DNA of 64,000 nt from Saccharina japonica (taxonomy: Eukaryota > Sar > Phaeophyceae > Laminariales > Laminariaceae), in NCBI GenBank assembly GCA_008828725.1, contig MEHQ01003627.1, forward strand, positions 213,792 to 277,791, given 5' to 3'. The position numbers were made by a program, and so were the translations under genes. The notes beneath the pieces were generated by a model. The model did not search any database. It was not told where the DNA came from and saw only the letters and a list, made by a program, of their open reading frames with translations. This document shows positions 44,901 to 54,960 of this stretch, one piece after another (positions within the stretch are counted from its first letter, which is position 1; each line of letters opens with the position of its first letter).

Positions 44901-47900
44901 TATTTCTGTAGCTTTTTTTGTTTGTACTTTTTACGAGTTATCCGCGTGTACCTGCATATGCTTACGCTGCACAAAACAGTATTGCATGGCAAACGTGGTG
45001 TATATTGTTCATAATCTNNATGTATGGTGTACATTGAGGGACTTTTTTTTGTATGCCCCTCTCTGCCCCGCGCTATCCCAGGGTGTATAGATGGTGGCCA
45101 ACAAAGGCAAAAGAGGAAGGGCATAATAAGGAAGTCAGCAGACAAAAATAAGAAAAAAAGGGTTTTATGTAATAAATGGAACAAACGTATTAAGCTCCCA
45201 AATGTTGGAGGTGTCTCTATTAGGAGGAGGAACGGTGCTCCGTCTCGGATGAGATGCGTGGTCAATGGCCAAGTGATGGCAGGCAAGTACAATGAGTACC
45301 AGCTCACCCCACCGCCCGCACAAACAGAAAAGGGAAAAGATGACCGAAAAGGCAGTTTTAATGGAACAACGTAACCCCAACTAAATGTTGGAGGTCTGCC
45401 CTATTTGGGAGTAGAAACGGTTGGTCCGTCTCGAAAAGGATGCTGGGTCACGTGGTCAATGACCAACGCCAAGCAACAAATGAAGATACGGTGTGCGCCC
45501 CGCCCCGTCTAACGGCCATGCATGAATATCTGAGTGACCCCACCCCGTCCCGACAAGCTTGTGGTCCCAATGGTCAAAAGTGACTAGAGGCAACACAAAT
45601 GAAGGTACGCCTGCCTCCCCCCTGCCCCGACGGCCCCTCGGCCCCCCTCTAACAATTCAAGCTACATCAGATGTGCGACGAAGCTTGCAACGGAGACGGC
45701 TCAAAATCGTCCTATTTCGCGACGGAGCGCGGGGAAGAATGCTGGTGCACGGCCGACTCGCACTTCGACTACAGCAGGTATTAAAAACAAATAACATGGA
45801 CAGATAGATCACGATTCTATCTATAGATACCATCTGGATTTCTAACCTGTCGCTAGGAAATGTTGGCGGTGCACACGCACGGCAGGCAGACTCTCGTTCA
45901 CTGCACCAGGCATTGCTTCACGGTCTTTTTTTCGTACGACTAGTACGTACCTGGTATACGTACAGCACAGTAGTAGTGTGTAGGTCGCGCTGTCCTCTGT
46001 GTCCAGTATTAGCGGTGTTGTGCCGAATACAGCCGGGTGTTTTGCTTCACGTTAACCCTTTTAGAACTGCAGTCCCGTTTGGGGGACAAATTACTTAGAA
46101 TTAGAGTGGTTTGTCCCCCAAACGGGACTGCAGTTCTAAAAGGGCTCAAACGTTTCGCACGCCAGGCATACAGATAGATCAGATCGATATGTTGTATCAT
46201 AGATCAGATCGATCCGTTATATCATAGATCACCTGGATCCTAACCTGCCGCTATGATATGGTGTAGGGCAGAGTCGCACTTGGACTATGAACACCTGTGA
46301 GCAGGCATTTTTACGTGAAAACTTTCACATGTCGCAGCAGATAGATCATTATTATCTACATGATCTGTTAATAGATCATCTCAATCCTAAGCTGCCGTTA
46401 TGAGCAAAGATGTCAGGAGACGGCACTTTCAGCCCTCGACTGACGGCAATTTGTCTTTTTTTTTTATCCTTGACTGACGCCAAATTACTAGGTTTTAGTG
46501 TGGAACACTCGGATCCACACCCTTGACCGATGCCCGTTTTCCCATTGACTGACCGTCTCCTGACATCTTTGGTTATGAGGTGCTTGCAGGATCTGTATAC
46601 GTACCACTCCCTCCCCCCCCCCTCTATTAACGACCGTTCGGATGAAATATTGGTTTGGAATTGGTCTTCTGACGCGTGCAACGATAGAGGCATACCAAGG
46701 TATACCTTTTTTTGGCTGGAAACGTTTCTGAACGAAGGGGCTTACTTTCGGACTGCAGTCCCGTTTTGGGGACAACCCACTCTAATTCTAAGTAATCTGT
46801 CCCCAAAACGGGACTCCAGTCCTGTAAGGGTTAAGAACTGGTCCCACGTATTTGGGGACAGAATACTTGGAATTAGTGTGGGATCGTACTTTTTTTCAGT
46901 TCTGAATGGGTTATAATCCAAAATCGTCGGAATTTGTTCATTTTTGTGTTGCAATATTTTTCGTTGGATCTTTATTTATTTAGGCCATGCTAGTTTTCAT
47001 CGGGTACGTACGTAGCACTTTTGTTTTTTGTCCAAAATCAGTTTGTGGGTGGGGGGTATAGAGATGCTCAAGCCACCACCCTCAGAAGGCAAAAACGTGG
47101 TGTGCATGCACCTCTATCTTCAAGGTAGCAGGCGTCTTTTGTGTTTCGGGACAGATTGGTACGCAGTGCAGAGCGATCCAGCCCACAACCCAGGAAACAG
47201 GCGCGCTATATATTCGTATATAGACCATGCAGATTATACGGCTTCCACCCCCCCCTTCCCCGCCCCCCCGGAAACATGAGGCTATAGATGGCACAGATAA
47301 AAAATCTACCTGCTCTGAAAGGTCTAGACCATTGATCGGGGATGTATATGATCTATGTGATCTATCTGTCCCATCTATATATGTGAAACGTTTAGCCGCC
47401 CCACCCAATCAATCCTGAGACAGGCAACCGTCAAGCCGTCAGTCAGTGAGTCAAGGGCGTCCGTCAATGCAATTCCATCCGTCTAGACGGATTGTCTCCT
47501 ATCCCCGCTGGAACAAACGCCTCATTTTCTGTGTGGAAACCCCTGCTTTTTTTTGCATATATTTGTGCTGCGTGCCAGCACCAGAGCACCAGCACAGCAC
47601 ACCAGCAGCTTCGACCGAGGCAGACATGAGACAATCAGCAGTCAGTACACAATATGATATAGCCTTCCAACAGTATGGCCAGGGGTTTTCCAAAAACGGG
47701 GATGTTTACTCCCTGTCCCCGGATTTTTTGCCGTCAAGGCGTTTGCCTTGATGCCGTCGGTCAAGGGGTAAAAGTGCCGTCTCCTGATATATTTGCACCC
47801 ACTAAAACCCTACCCATACGTAACCCTATGGCATGCCCTAAACCGTACCTTGCGCGAACAGCGGGGGGGTGGGACTCTGCAATCGCTGGTGCGGGGGAGA

Positions 47901-50900
47901 CGGGAGTGCGATGTGCGGAGGCCAGGATGCGCGGGATGTTTTCGCGACGGAAATTGGCCCCGCGGCGGGACCTAAACTCATGGCGCAAGCGGGCGCCACT
48001 GCTGGCCCTCTGGACAGCCTACTCGGGCTTCACAACGAGGCCAGGTGACTTTTGGTAGTACGAGGGTCTTTTTTACCAGGGATGTATCATGCGTTACGCG
48101 TATTTGCGCGGCGTTACGCGTAGTTGCGTGGCATTACGCGTAATTGCGCGGATAGCATCACCGTAACAAATTGTGTCCCCTATCCCCCGGTAGGGAAAAG
48201 CCATACGCGTCCCGTAACACGTTTTTTCGCCGTATGTAACAAAATTGTGTCCCCTATCCCCGGTAGGAAAAAGCCTTACGCGTAACGTAACATTTTTTTT
48301 TTTGCCGTAACAAAATTGGGTCCCCTGTTCCCGGCAGGAAAAAGCTTCCACACATATATACTAGTGGAAACACATTGGGTGCGTGTTGCTACGGCTAAAT
48401 TTCGCACGGAATGCGCCAAAAGTCAAAAGTGCGAACAGGACAGTGCCCGCGAACGGGCACAACCGAAAATCTTGAAAGGCGTTAATACAGGGGATGGAAC
48501 ACTATCACCCCCTTTCGGGAAAAATAGGGGTTTCCAGCATGAGATTGTCTAAAACGTGCAAACGGGGTTTGGGTGTCATCCCCTTCCGAGAAAATGGAGA
48601 CATTCTCGACCGGGGGGTAGTTTTAGTGTATGTATATGATTGGCTGGTGAGCCCGGTCATGCGACTACGGCCATGCACGACATGAGTCGCTATCTTAGGA
48701 GATAGATGGTGGCCACAGGCGGCGAAACAGGAAGGGGATATATACGAGGATTAGCAAAATGTTTCTTTGTAATATATGGAAACAACGTAATGAGCGCCCA
48801 AATGTTGGAGGTGTCTTTATTAGGAGTAGGAACGGCGCTTGCTCCGTCTCGAAAGGGATGCGTGGTCAATGGGAAAACGACTAAGGCAAGCAACAAATGA
48901 GTACGCCCTCCCCTCCCCCACCCTTCACGCGACTCGCCCAACACCTCACGGCGTTCGGCTTGGTGCTACAATGTCTGCCTGGTCGGTGAAAACCCGACAT
49001 GCTCCGTCCCGGCGATTGTAGGGATGCGAGGGTCTATGGTCATACAACTACGGCCATGCATGAAAATGAAATACCCCCCCCCTCCCTCCCCCTGCTCAGG
49101 TGCATGCATGGCGCGGGGCCGCTTTCATTCGCGGAGCCCGTGGCCATCACAGCACGGGTGAGTGAGATCCGGACTATTTCTGATAATAACATTTACTTTT
49201 TTGCCTGTGCCACTATTTACGGGAGAAGATGCAACAGTAATCAGGACAAAATATACTTTGTAAAAGTACTGGACTATGTAGGTTTTTGTGCATCTGATGG
49301 GTCCTGTGTACTATGGCCCCCCGTAAAATATTACGGGGAACCATAGTAAATAGGGACCAAATAGTGTTGGTAAAAATGGGGAAATATATATCATACGCTG
49401 GTATGTAGGGATTTGTGTCTTCCGTAGGTCCACCTATTTACTGCTGTGGGTCACGCGGATTCCTTTTTTATTCTGATTTTATACTTCGTACTTCATTAAA
49501 AAAAAAAAAAAAAACCCGTTTTGTTTTTGGAGGTTCGTCTCTTGCATAATTCAGCATGCACAGCAGTCCCAAAGTTGTTTATATTCTGTGCAGACATGGT
49601 ATTGTGTGTCTGCTCTGCTTATTGCATGGCAAAGCAGTATCTCTGTGTCGTAGTTTTGTGACCATATAGCTGGTATCTCTCTAGGATGAAGAATCGGCAC
49701 GGACACTGGGTGTGCTGGATGTCGACGGGTAGAAAGGACCGTTTAATATGAAGAACACGCACCTTCTATATACGAGTATTAATATTAATAGCAGGTCGGC
49801 GACTATTGCGGTTAATGTTCGTATTTTTGTGTCTTGCCACCTGACAAACATCGGTAGAATTATGAGCTTGAACGTCGACCACCCATAATTGTTACCGGTA
49901 CATCTCAGGGAAAAAAAAAAATAATAATGGAAAGAAAGAAAAAAAAGGTTCTCTTCTTTCTTTTTCTTTTTTCTTCTTCGGGTTGCGTTTCCCATCCGAC
50001 TGCAAAAATGTGCGGCGTGTGTCAATCGCAGCAAAAAAAAAGAAAAAGGGCGTATGGACCGGAAGACGAAGACTCACGCGTACATCTGTACAAGAACGAC
50101 AGACGTACCCAACCGATACAATACGGGACACCTACTATATATAGTAAGAAACAGGCTAACAAGAAAGCCAGGCTGATATTTAGAGAAAAATAAGAAATTT
50201 GGGAGTCGTTATCTGGAAGCTAATGTAGAAAGCACCCTTCCCTCAAATAAGAAATCCAGCCTGGACCAGATTTCCTGTTTCTTATTAGGTGTCCTGCACT
50301 GTATACAAGAACGACGTGTATACCAAGCGTTTACGACCTATTATACATACCAAACCGATATATAAGAACGACATACATACCAAACCGATATACACTTTAA
50401 CGGCATTACATACCAAACCGATTTAACGCACAAAAAGCCTCCTTAACAATACAACGCGCCCCTGCATTTGACCCGTCAAACATGGAATATGGTCATACGA
50501 CTACGGCCGTGCACGACATGAGTACACCCCGCGCCCCCTCCTCACGTTTCGCTTCGCGCTTGGTGCAAGCAATGCCTGCCTGGTTGGTGAAAACCCAACG
50601 TGCTCCTTCCCGGCATTGTATATAGGGATGCGAGAGGGTCTATGATCATACGACTACGGCCATGCACGGCATGAGTACACCCCCAGGGTTGCCATCAGGC
50701 AGGAGGAGTAGAAGTAGAACCAGGTATCAATCACAAAGGAAGAAGTGGGCGAAGGTTTCTTTCGCCCCTCCTTCCCAGGGCCCCGCAATGCGATCCATAA
50801 GTTACTTGTATGCAAACCCATTCGGATACTATATAGTTCTGTGTTCTGTGGTCACTAAACTACGACACAGAGTATTTGATGTGGTAAAAAAAACTACGAC

Positions 50901-53900
50901 ACAGAGATACCACGTTGCAATGCAGTAAGCAGTAAGCAGGGCAGACAATGCAATGCAATGCCCATATACGACAGGCACGACCTACCCTGCTACGTGGCAA
51001 TTCAGCTGCGTGAAAGACAAAAAAGAAAGAAAAGAAAAAGCGAACAGGAAAAAATCAACTTCCGGCGCGACATCGGTCTCTTTAAATTGATTATTATCAT
51101 GTGCAATATGTTGTTTTTTTTGGAGCATTTTATAAATGTTCTTTTTTTTTTCGGGACGATAGTTCGTGTATCTTGTTCTCTTGTTTGTCGTTCGTTTTTC
51201 CATCAATCTGTAGCTCGGATTATAAACGAACACAACAACAACAACAACAAAAGACGGGGAGAAAAAAACGGGAGTTTTAAACCTACTTCTGACAGTTGAG
51301 TTTATAGCCCTACTCGTACATACATTCGACTTTTTTTGGTTCGTTGCATAATGGTTAAATTGCTGTACATAAGCACCAACGGTGTTTTCTTACGAACATG
51401 TTAACATTTTACCGCACATTGTTTTACCATACCCTACCGTTTGCACAACTATGTAATGAATCCACCCCTACGTACCCCCATACTCAATACTCTTCGGATG
51501 CTGCAGCGAACGGGGACAACTATATATGACGATCGATAGATGCATGTTGTCGCAAAATGTACAGTTATTAACATTGAATACTTGCGTGGGACGGGAGTTG
51601 TGCGTCTTTAAATCTGACCGTTCACCTTTGGTATCTTTGGTATCATATCAACGCAGGCGTGCGCCCAGATCTTCACAAACGTTGAAAATCTACCCCTTGA
51701 GCACTGGTTCCACGAATTTGGGGACAAACTACTTAGAATTAGTGTGGGACATTTGTTTCAGTTCTGAATGGGTTAATAGCCGTTACGAGTATGTTCACCT
51801 ATGGTTGTTTATTTACCCCCGTTAAGCATCGGTCGTATCTTCCGTGTATAACGGCCGTATCTTTTTTGGGTACCGGTCTCATCTTTAGTACTCGTGCGCA
51901 ACATTTATTTTACTGCTTGTAGGTACGTATATATGTGGCACATGTATACGAGGTACATGCAGACTGGTGTGTGGACGTGTAGACTGCTGTACTCGTACGT
52001 ATTTACCGCTGGTATCTTTCGTATCATAATATTCACCGTATATATCTCTGCACGCGTACGCCAAAATCCTCAGTAGCTACAATATATATGTACGACAAGC
52101 TGCCGTTACTACGTACTGCTGTAACCGTTTACAAATGTATCTATTTATATTTACCGTATATTCCGGTGGTATCTTTCGTATCTTGGTATACCTTGCGCAC
52201 CTCGAATAGTTAATCGATTCCCACGTCATGATCTGTAAGCAGTAGACCTTTCAAGGCAGATACTTTTCCTGATCTGTATAGGTCTAGTCATGTTGCCGCG
52301 TGGGACCCAAATATAAATCTGCATGATGTTTATAACACGTGTTTCCTGGGCTGGGTCTCTACTACTGTGTACGGTACGGATCTTGCACAACATCTCACAG
52401 CGGTATGTTACGTATGATAGGATATAGATGATCTACTACTGTACAGTAGATTGTGATAAGCCCGACGCGTGATATCTTGTCAGGCATACGCCGAGCTCCC
52501 CACGAGCTGTGTGTTGGATCGAGATCACATTCCCAACATCTCATAACGGCACGTTAGGATTCAGATGATACATAGATATCAGAACGGCACGTTAGTCAGA
52601 TGATATATATATACAGATCGCGAATATATTGGATCAAGATTATGCACAATTAACATTTCATCGGCTTGTGTTACGATCTTCGCGCAATTTGGATGATTCT
52701 ACGAGTAGATCGTGATTTGTGCCCCGACAATTTGACATCTACTGCGCAGTTTAGATTGTCTAGATGTGATACATGTGCCCGACGCACTGATACCCTTTCG
52801 CAGGCATACGCCGAAATCCTCACGAGCGACGACAACTGCGGGTCGATGGAAGCCGAGCACTCCACGGGGCTGGGAGAAAACGTGTTCGTCTGTTCAAACC
52901 CGGTTGGCGACAGGACCGAGTGCTTCACGCCCCAAGGAGCTATGGATTACTTCTGTGAGTTTTTAGCCTTGGGGCCACCTGGGACGTTGCCTTTTTTATA
53001 CCTGGTATACCTTAAAACAGGTGCAAATCAAGTGGGGATGGTGCCCTGATACCAAACGCACCTGCACATCCTACTTTGCATCCCGCCTTCCATGCTCCGT
53101 CCCACTCATTGAAGCTGCCATCCATACGCAAGTCCGCTTCGCATGCAGTTCTTGGTAGGATGCCGCTCACCCTTCGTGCGACTCGCCGAACACCTCACGT
53201 TTCGCCTCGCGCGTGGTGCTAGCAATGTCTGCCTGGTCGGTGAAAACCCGACATGCTCCGTCCCGCCATTGTAGGGGTGGTAGGGTCTATGGTCATACGA
53301 CTACGGCCATGCATGAATCGAGTAAACACCCCCCATCTCCCTACTTGAGCAATAAAACACAATTATGTAATTAATGCAGTAGCCTTTACCGCACCACTGA
53401 ATTATTATCTAGGATAAAGTATGGAAATCGGGGAATATTTTATTATATACATTTTAGCGTGGTCGACCAATTTTTCAAAAAAAAAAAAACGCCTGATTTT
53501 TTCGAGACAAAGCTCATAAGGGTCGGGGCGGGGACGGGGTTGGAGTTAGGGTTAGGGTTAGGGTTAGGGTTAGGGTTGCCTAAAGTAGTGTTTTCGGCGT
53601 TTTTCTAAATTTTCGGATCTATAACACTGGAACCACACGCGGGCCACAACCAAGTCCCCGATTTCTATACTGTATCCTATATAATAATTCAGAATTGCGG
53701 TAAAGGCGACTCAATTAATGACAATGAGCGCCCAAATGTTGGAGTGTCTATTGGAAGGAACGGTAATCCGTCCCCCCCGTTGCATCTTGCCGCTGCTTCA
53801 ATGGGCATATGTACACGCTCGTGCTTGTGTTTGTGCCCCCCCCCTCAACCGCAAACCGCAAACCCCTCCTGTCTTGCATTTGTGCCCTAATCCTGCCACC

Positions 53901-54960
53901 CCCCGTCCCCCGTCCCGGCATTGTAGGGATGCGAGGGTCTATATGGTCATACGACTACGGCCATGCTCGACATGAGTACCCCCCCCCCCCCTCCCACCTG
54001 CAGTGAATTGCCACCCCCCCGACTGCCTTCAATAAAAAAAAAAGAAGGTTTGCTATGAGAGAGAGGGATGTGTAAGGGGGGACCTTCAAGAAGGGAAAGT
54101 GGGTTATTTGTTGGTTGCTCAGATTAGTGGAAAAGAGACCGCTTGTACCGCGTGTACGGCGATATGAGAGGATGTTGGATACCAGTCGAACTGGACTGGA
54201 ACAAGTACAACACATTGTCGCAGGGCAAAATACGTAAGAAATTATGTGAACAAGGTAATGATTTCACCCCCCCCCCTCCCATACGCCCATACGACTACGC
54301 GTACGTCCATGCATGAATATCGAGTACAACCCCCCCTCCCGTGAAACTATGTCGGAGGCAAAAATAGTAACAAATTAATGACCCCCCCCTTCCCCCCGTG
54401 AAGCTTGGCGGGGGCAAATAAGTACCTGGTATACGAAATCAAATTAACAAATTAATGTGTTTACCCCCCCCTCCCTTCGTTTTGACTTGAAACCAGACGA
54501 AAGCCAGATCGACAGCGGCCTCCCGTCGACGTATGGACCCCTGGCGACGCAGCTGTTGTGGGGGCCCACTTCCCAGCTGGGCTGCGCGTTTGAGAGGTGT
54601 ATCAGCAAAGGGTTTGCGTACAACGTCCTCGTCTGCCACTACTCTCCACCGTGAGTGGTTTGCGCTTTACTGCGTAGACTAGGGTCATTTTCTCGATTCG
54701 TACAGAAATCGCAAAGCTCCGATTTTTCTTTTTCTTTTTTGGCCTTTCTATTAGTATAGGAGTGTGGCTCCGTGTTCTATTTTTTTCGTGTTCCCCTGGT
54801 ATCGTGTCACTCGATTATCGTTCGATTTCCAACACTATTACTTGTTCATCCCCCCGCTTTTCGCTATCCCCACCGCGGCAGAGTTAGCTACGGCACGCCA
54901 ACAGGTAACGAAGTCGGACCGGTGACAAAGACCCAGGAGGAATGCGCCCCGCAACAATAG
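35855..54960 (+). CDS. WSC-CAP fusion protein, secreted type (7 exons; N-terminal exon not certain)
   Basis: Exons: 35855-35965, 45662-45777, 47862-48044, 49100-49157, 52804-52954, 54497-54650, 54882-54960. Splice phases match at every junction (0, 2, 2, 0, 1, 2), all introns are GT-AG, and the frame ends in TAG after 283 codons. Exons 1-3 form one WSC domain with eight cysteines, a small carbohydrate-binding-type module of extracellular or wall proteins. Exons 3-7 form a CAP/SCP/PR-1 domain: LLGLHNEAR, HGAGPLSF, AYAEIL, EHSTGLGENVFVC, YFYES, TQLLWGPTSQLGCA, VLVCHYSPP. A short tail rich in Thr, Glu and Gln follows. Exon 1 has no start codon after its upstream stop, so an upstream exon is required; 20236-20424 is the candidate. 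Role inferred: wall or extracellular matrix, possibly defence or sterol/lipid binding as in other CAP proteins. The first intron is inflated by the unmerged contig overlap at 41470. Confidence 0.85.
35966..37187. other. Intron 1 of WSC-CAP, left part
   Basis: Contains a SINE 3' fragment (36275-36420, 'gaccccggatctggatta'), a direct repeat 'tttataagtttttcgat' / 'atcgaaaaacttataaa' in inverted arrangement at about 36585-36657, and a family F fragment (36810-36880). Confidence 0.45.
37188..41469. repeat. First copy of the approximately 4.1-kb duplicated block (contig end)
   Basis: Near-identical to 41471 onwards with a constant offset of 4283 bp. Contents: GTAC-rich intron sequence; family N (38340-38420); family D elements (38609-38722, 39679-39790); a SINE body (40310-40507); family B 3' ends (40805-41026, 41040-41195, 41245-41290, 41295-41469). 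ORFs inside show no domain. It ends in a family B repeat at the single n. Confidence 0.9.
41470..41470. other. Assembly gap (single n)
   Basis: A single n separates a family B repeat from sequence already seen at 37188; probably a placeholder between two overlapping contigs. Confidence 0.9.
41471..45600. repeat. Second copy of the duplicated block (contig start)
   Basis: Repeats 37188 to about 41300. The few differences include substitutions near 44322-44337, 'nn' at 45018-45019 and, from about 45274 to 45600, many single-base insertions, as in low-quality read ends. Same contents as the first copy: N at 42623-42703, D at 42892-43005 and 43962-44073, SINE body at 44593-44790, family B 3' ends from 45083. 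Confidence 0.9.
45662..45777 (+). CDS. WSC-CAP exon 2: WSC core
   Basis: Reads LHQMCDEACNGDGSKSSYFA then TERGEECWCTADSHFDYS. MC...AC, the aromatic YF, and GEECWC are the core WSC pattern. A branch-point-like CTAAC and a pyrimidine-rich tract precede the acceptor TTCAAG; the donor is CAG followed by GTATTA. Confidence 0.88.
46056..46144. mobile_element. Family E piggyBac-like MITE
   Basis: TTAA followed by CCCTTTTAGAACTGCAGTCC on the left, with the mirror image ending AAAAGGG on the right; arms almost perfect. The right TTAA has mutated. Confidence 0.7.
46671..47136. mobile_element. Family K MITE carrying an E-F insertion
   Basis: Ends 'gacgcgtgcaacgatagagg' and 'cacctctatcttcaaggtag'. The internal K phrase 'ggggctt...ataatccaaaatcgtcgg' is split at 46744-46914 by E followed by F, joined at TTAA (46831-46834). 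Confidence 0.65.
47862..48044 (+). CDS. WSC-CAP exon 3: end of WSC, start of CAP
   Basis: Begins inside a Gly-rich turn and reads GGVGLCNRWCGGDGSAMCGG, the C...C.GD....CGG finish of WSC, then QDARDVFATEIGPAAG, a linker PKLMAQAGATAGPLDS, and LLGLHNEAR, the first CAP helix with the conserved His-Asn. One exon thus bridges both domains, which proves the fusion rather than two neighbouring genes. Confidence 0.88.
48045..48687. other. Intron 3 of WSC-CAP, left part
   Basis: Contains a three-unit tandem repeat of about 60 bp at 48150-48345 ('aaattgtgtcccctatcccc', 'ggtagggaaaagcc') and 'ggcgttacgcgtagttgcgt' steps just before it. Confidence 0.45.
48688..49085 (+). mobile_element. Family B then family A 3' ends inside intron 3
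   Basis: B at 48688-48925 ('gctatcttaggagatagatg' to ATGAGTACGCC and C-rich tail), followed at once by A at 48926-49085 ('cacgcgactcgcccaacacc' to a C-rich tail). The A tail supplies the pyrimidine tract directly before the acceptor CTGCTCAG of exon 4. Confidence 0.65.
49100..49157 (+). CDS. WSC-CAP exon 4: CAP helix 1-2
   Basis: A 58-nt exon, CMHGAGPLSFAEPVAITAR after the split Arg codon. It matches the CAP stretch that follows 'HN..R' (HGA..L.f...La..A). The usual tryptophan is phenylalanine. Donor CGG followed by GTGAGT. Confidence 0.85.
49158..52803. other. Intron 4 of WSC-CAP with repeats and exon-like relics
   Basis: Family D pieces (49240-49338, 49330-49452); A-family 3' ends (50490-50530, 50545-50690); an F element (51695-51777); L elements (52220-52445, 52505-52740). 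Three short copies of the start of the next exon lie at 51657, 52054 and 52484. No other coding exon is seen. Confidence 0.5.
51695..51777. mobile_element. Family F MITE
   Basis: 'gagcactggttccacgaatt' to 'tttcagttctgaatgggtta', the same ends as F at 23360-23435. Confidence 0.6.
52804..52954 (+). CDS. WSC-CAP exon 5: CAP core with GEN motif
   Basis: After TTTCGCAG it reads AYAEILTSDDNCGSMEAEHS, then TGLGENVFVCSNPVGDRTEC and FTPQGAMDYF, ending at donor GTGAGT. EHS gives the first cavity histidine and GEN the first glutamate of the CAP metal site; the three cysteines fit CAP disulfides. Confidence 0.9.
53085..53338 (+). mobile_element. Family A retroposon, near full length
   Basis: 'cgcaagtccgcttcgcatgc', 'ctggtcggtgaaaacccgac', 'gtctatggtcatacgactac', 'atgaatcgagtaaac' then a C-rich tail. 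Confidence 0.65.
53546..53577 (+). repeat. Interstitial (TTAGGG)5
   Basis: Five consecutive TTAGGG units in intron 5. TTAGGG is a common eukaryotic telomere repeat; here it is internal and short. Confidence 0.9.
54497..54650 (+). CDS. WSC-CAP exon 6: CAP signature 1 and HYSPP
   Basis: Completes the split Tyr codon of YFYES and reads QIDSGLPSTYGPLATQLLWG, PTSQLGCAFERCISKGFAYN and VLVCHYSPP. This is the CAP1 signature plus the C-terminal VC.Y.P strand. The expected G-H-Y-T-Q is G-P-L-A-T-Q, so the second metal-site histidine is replaced by Leu. Donor CACC followed by GTGAGT. Confidence 0.92.
54882..54960 (+). CDS. WSC-CAP terminal exon 7
   Basis: Acceptor CGCGGCAG; reads VSYGTPTGNEVGPVTKTQEE then CAPQQ and TAG. 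It completes the CAP tail after HYSPP and adds one Cys near the end. The alternative AG two bases on would give an immediate stop. Confidence 0.88.

Larger units (their letters stand above)
45778..47861. other. Intron 2 of WSC-CAP with nested transposons
   Basis: Holds an E element (46056-46144), family L pieces (46160-46400, 47190-47400), and a family K element at 46671-47136 that itself contains an E-F pair (46744-46914). No other exon of this gene is needed by phase. Confidence 0.6.
52955..54496. other. Intron 5 of WSC-CAP
   Basis: Contains a family A copy (53085-53338, sense plus), an interstitial TTAGGG run (53546-53577), a B fragment (53722-53785), an A fragment (53895-53997) and further short A-type tails (54290-54335). 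Confidence 0.5.

Noticed and set aside
41471..45600. Genuine tandem gene duplication
   Set aside because: Starts at a single n, has nearly no divergence followed by error-like indels and nn, and ends in a dispersed repeat; an unmerged contig overlap is simpler.
53546..53577. Chromosome end
   Set aside because: Only five TTAGGG units with gene exons on both sides.
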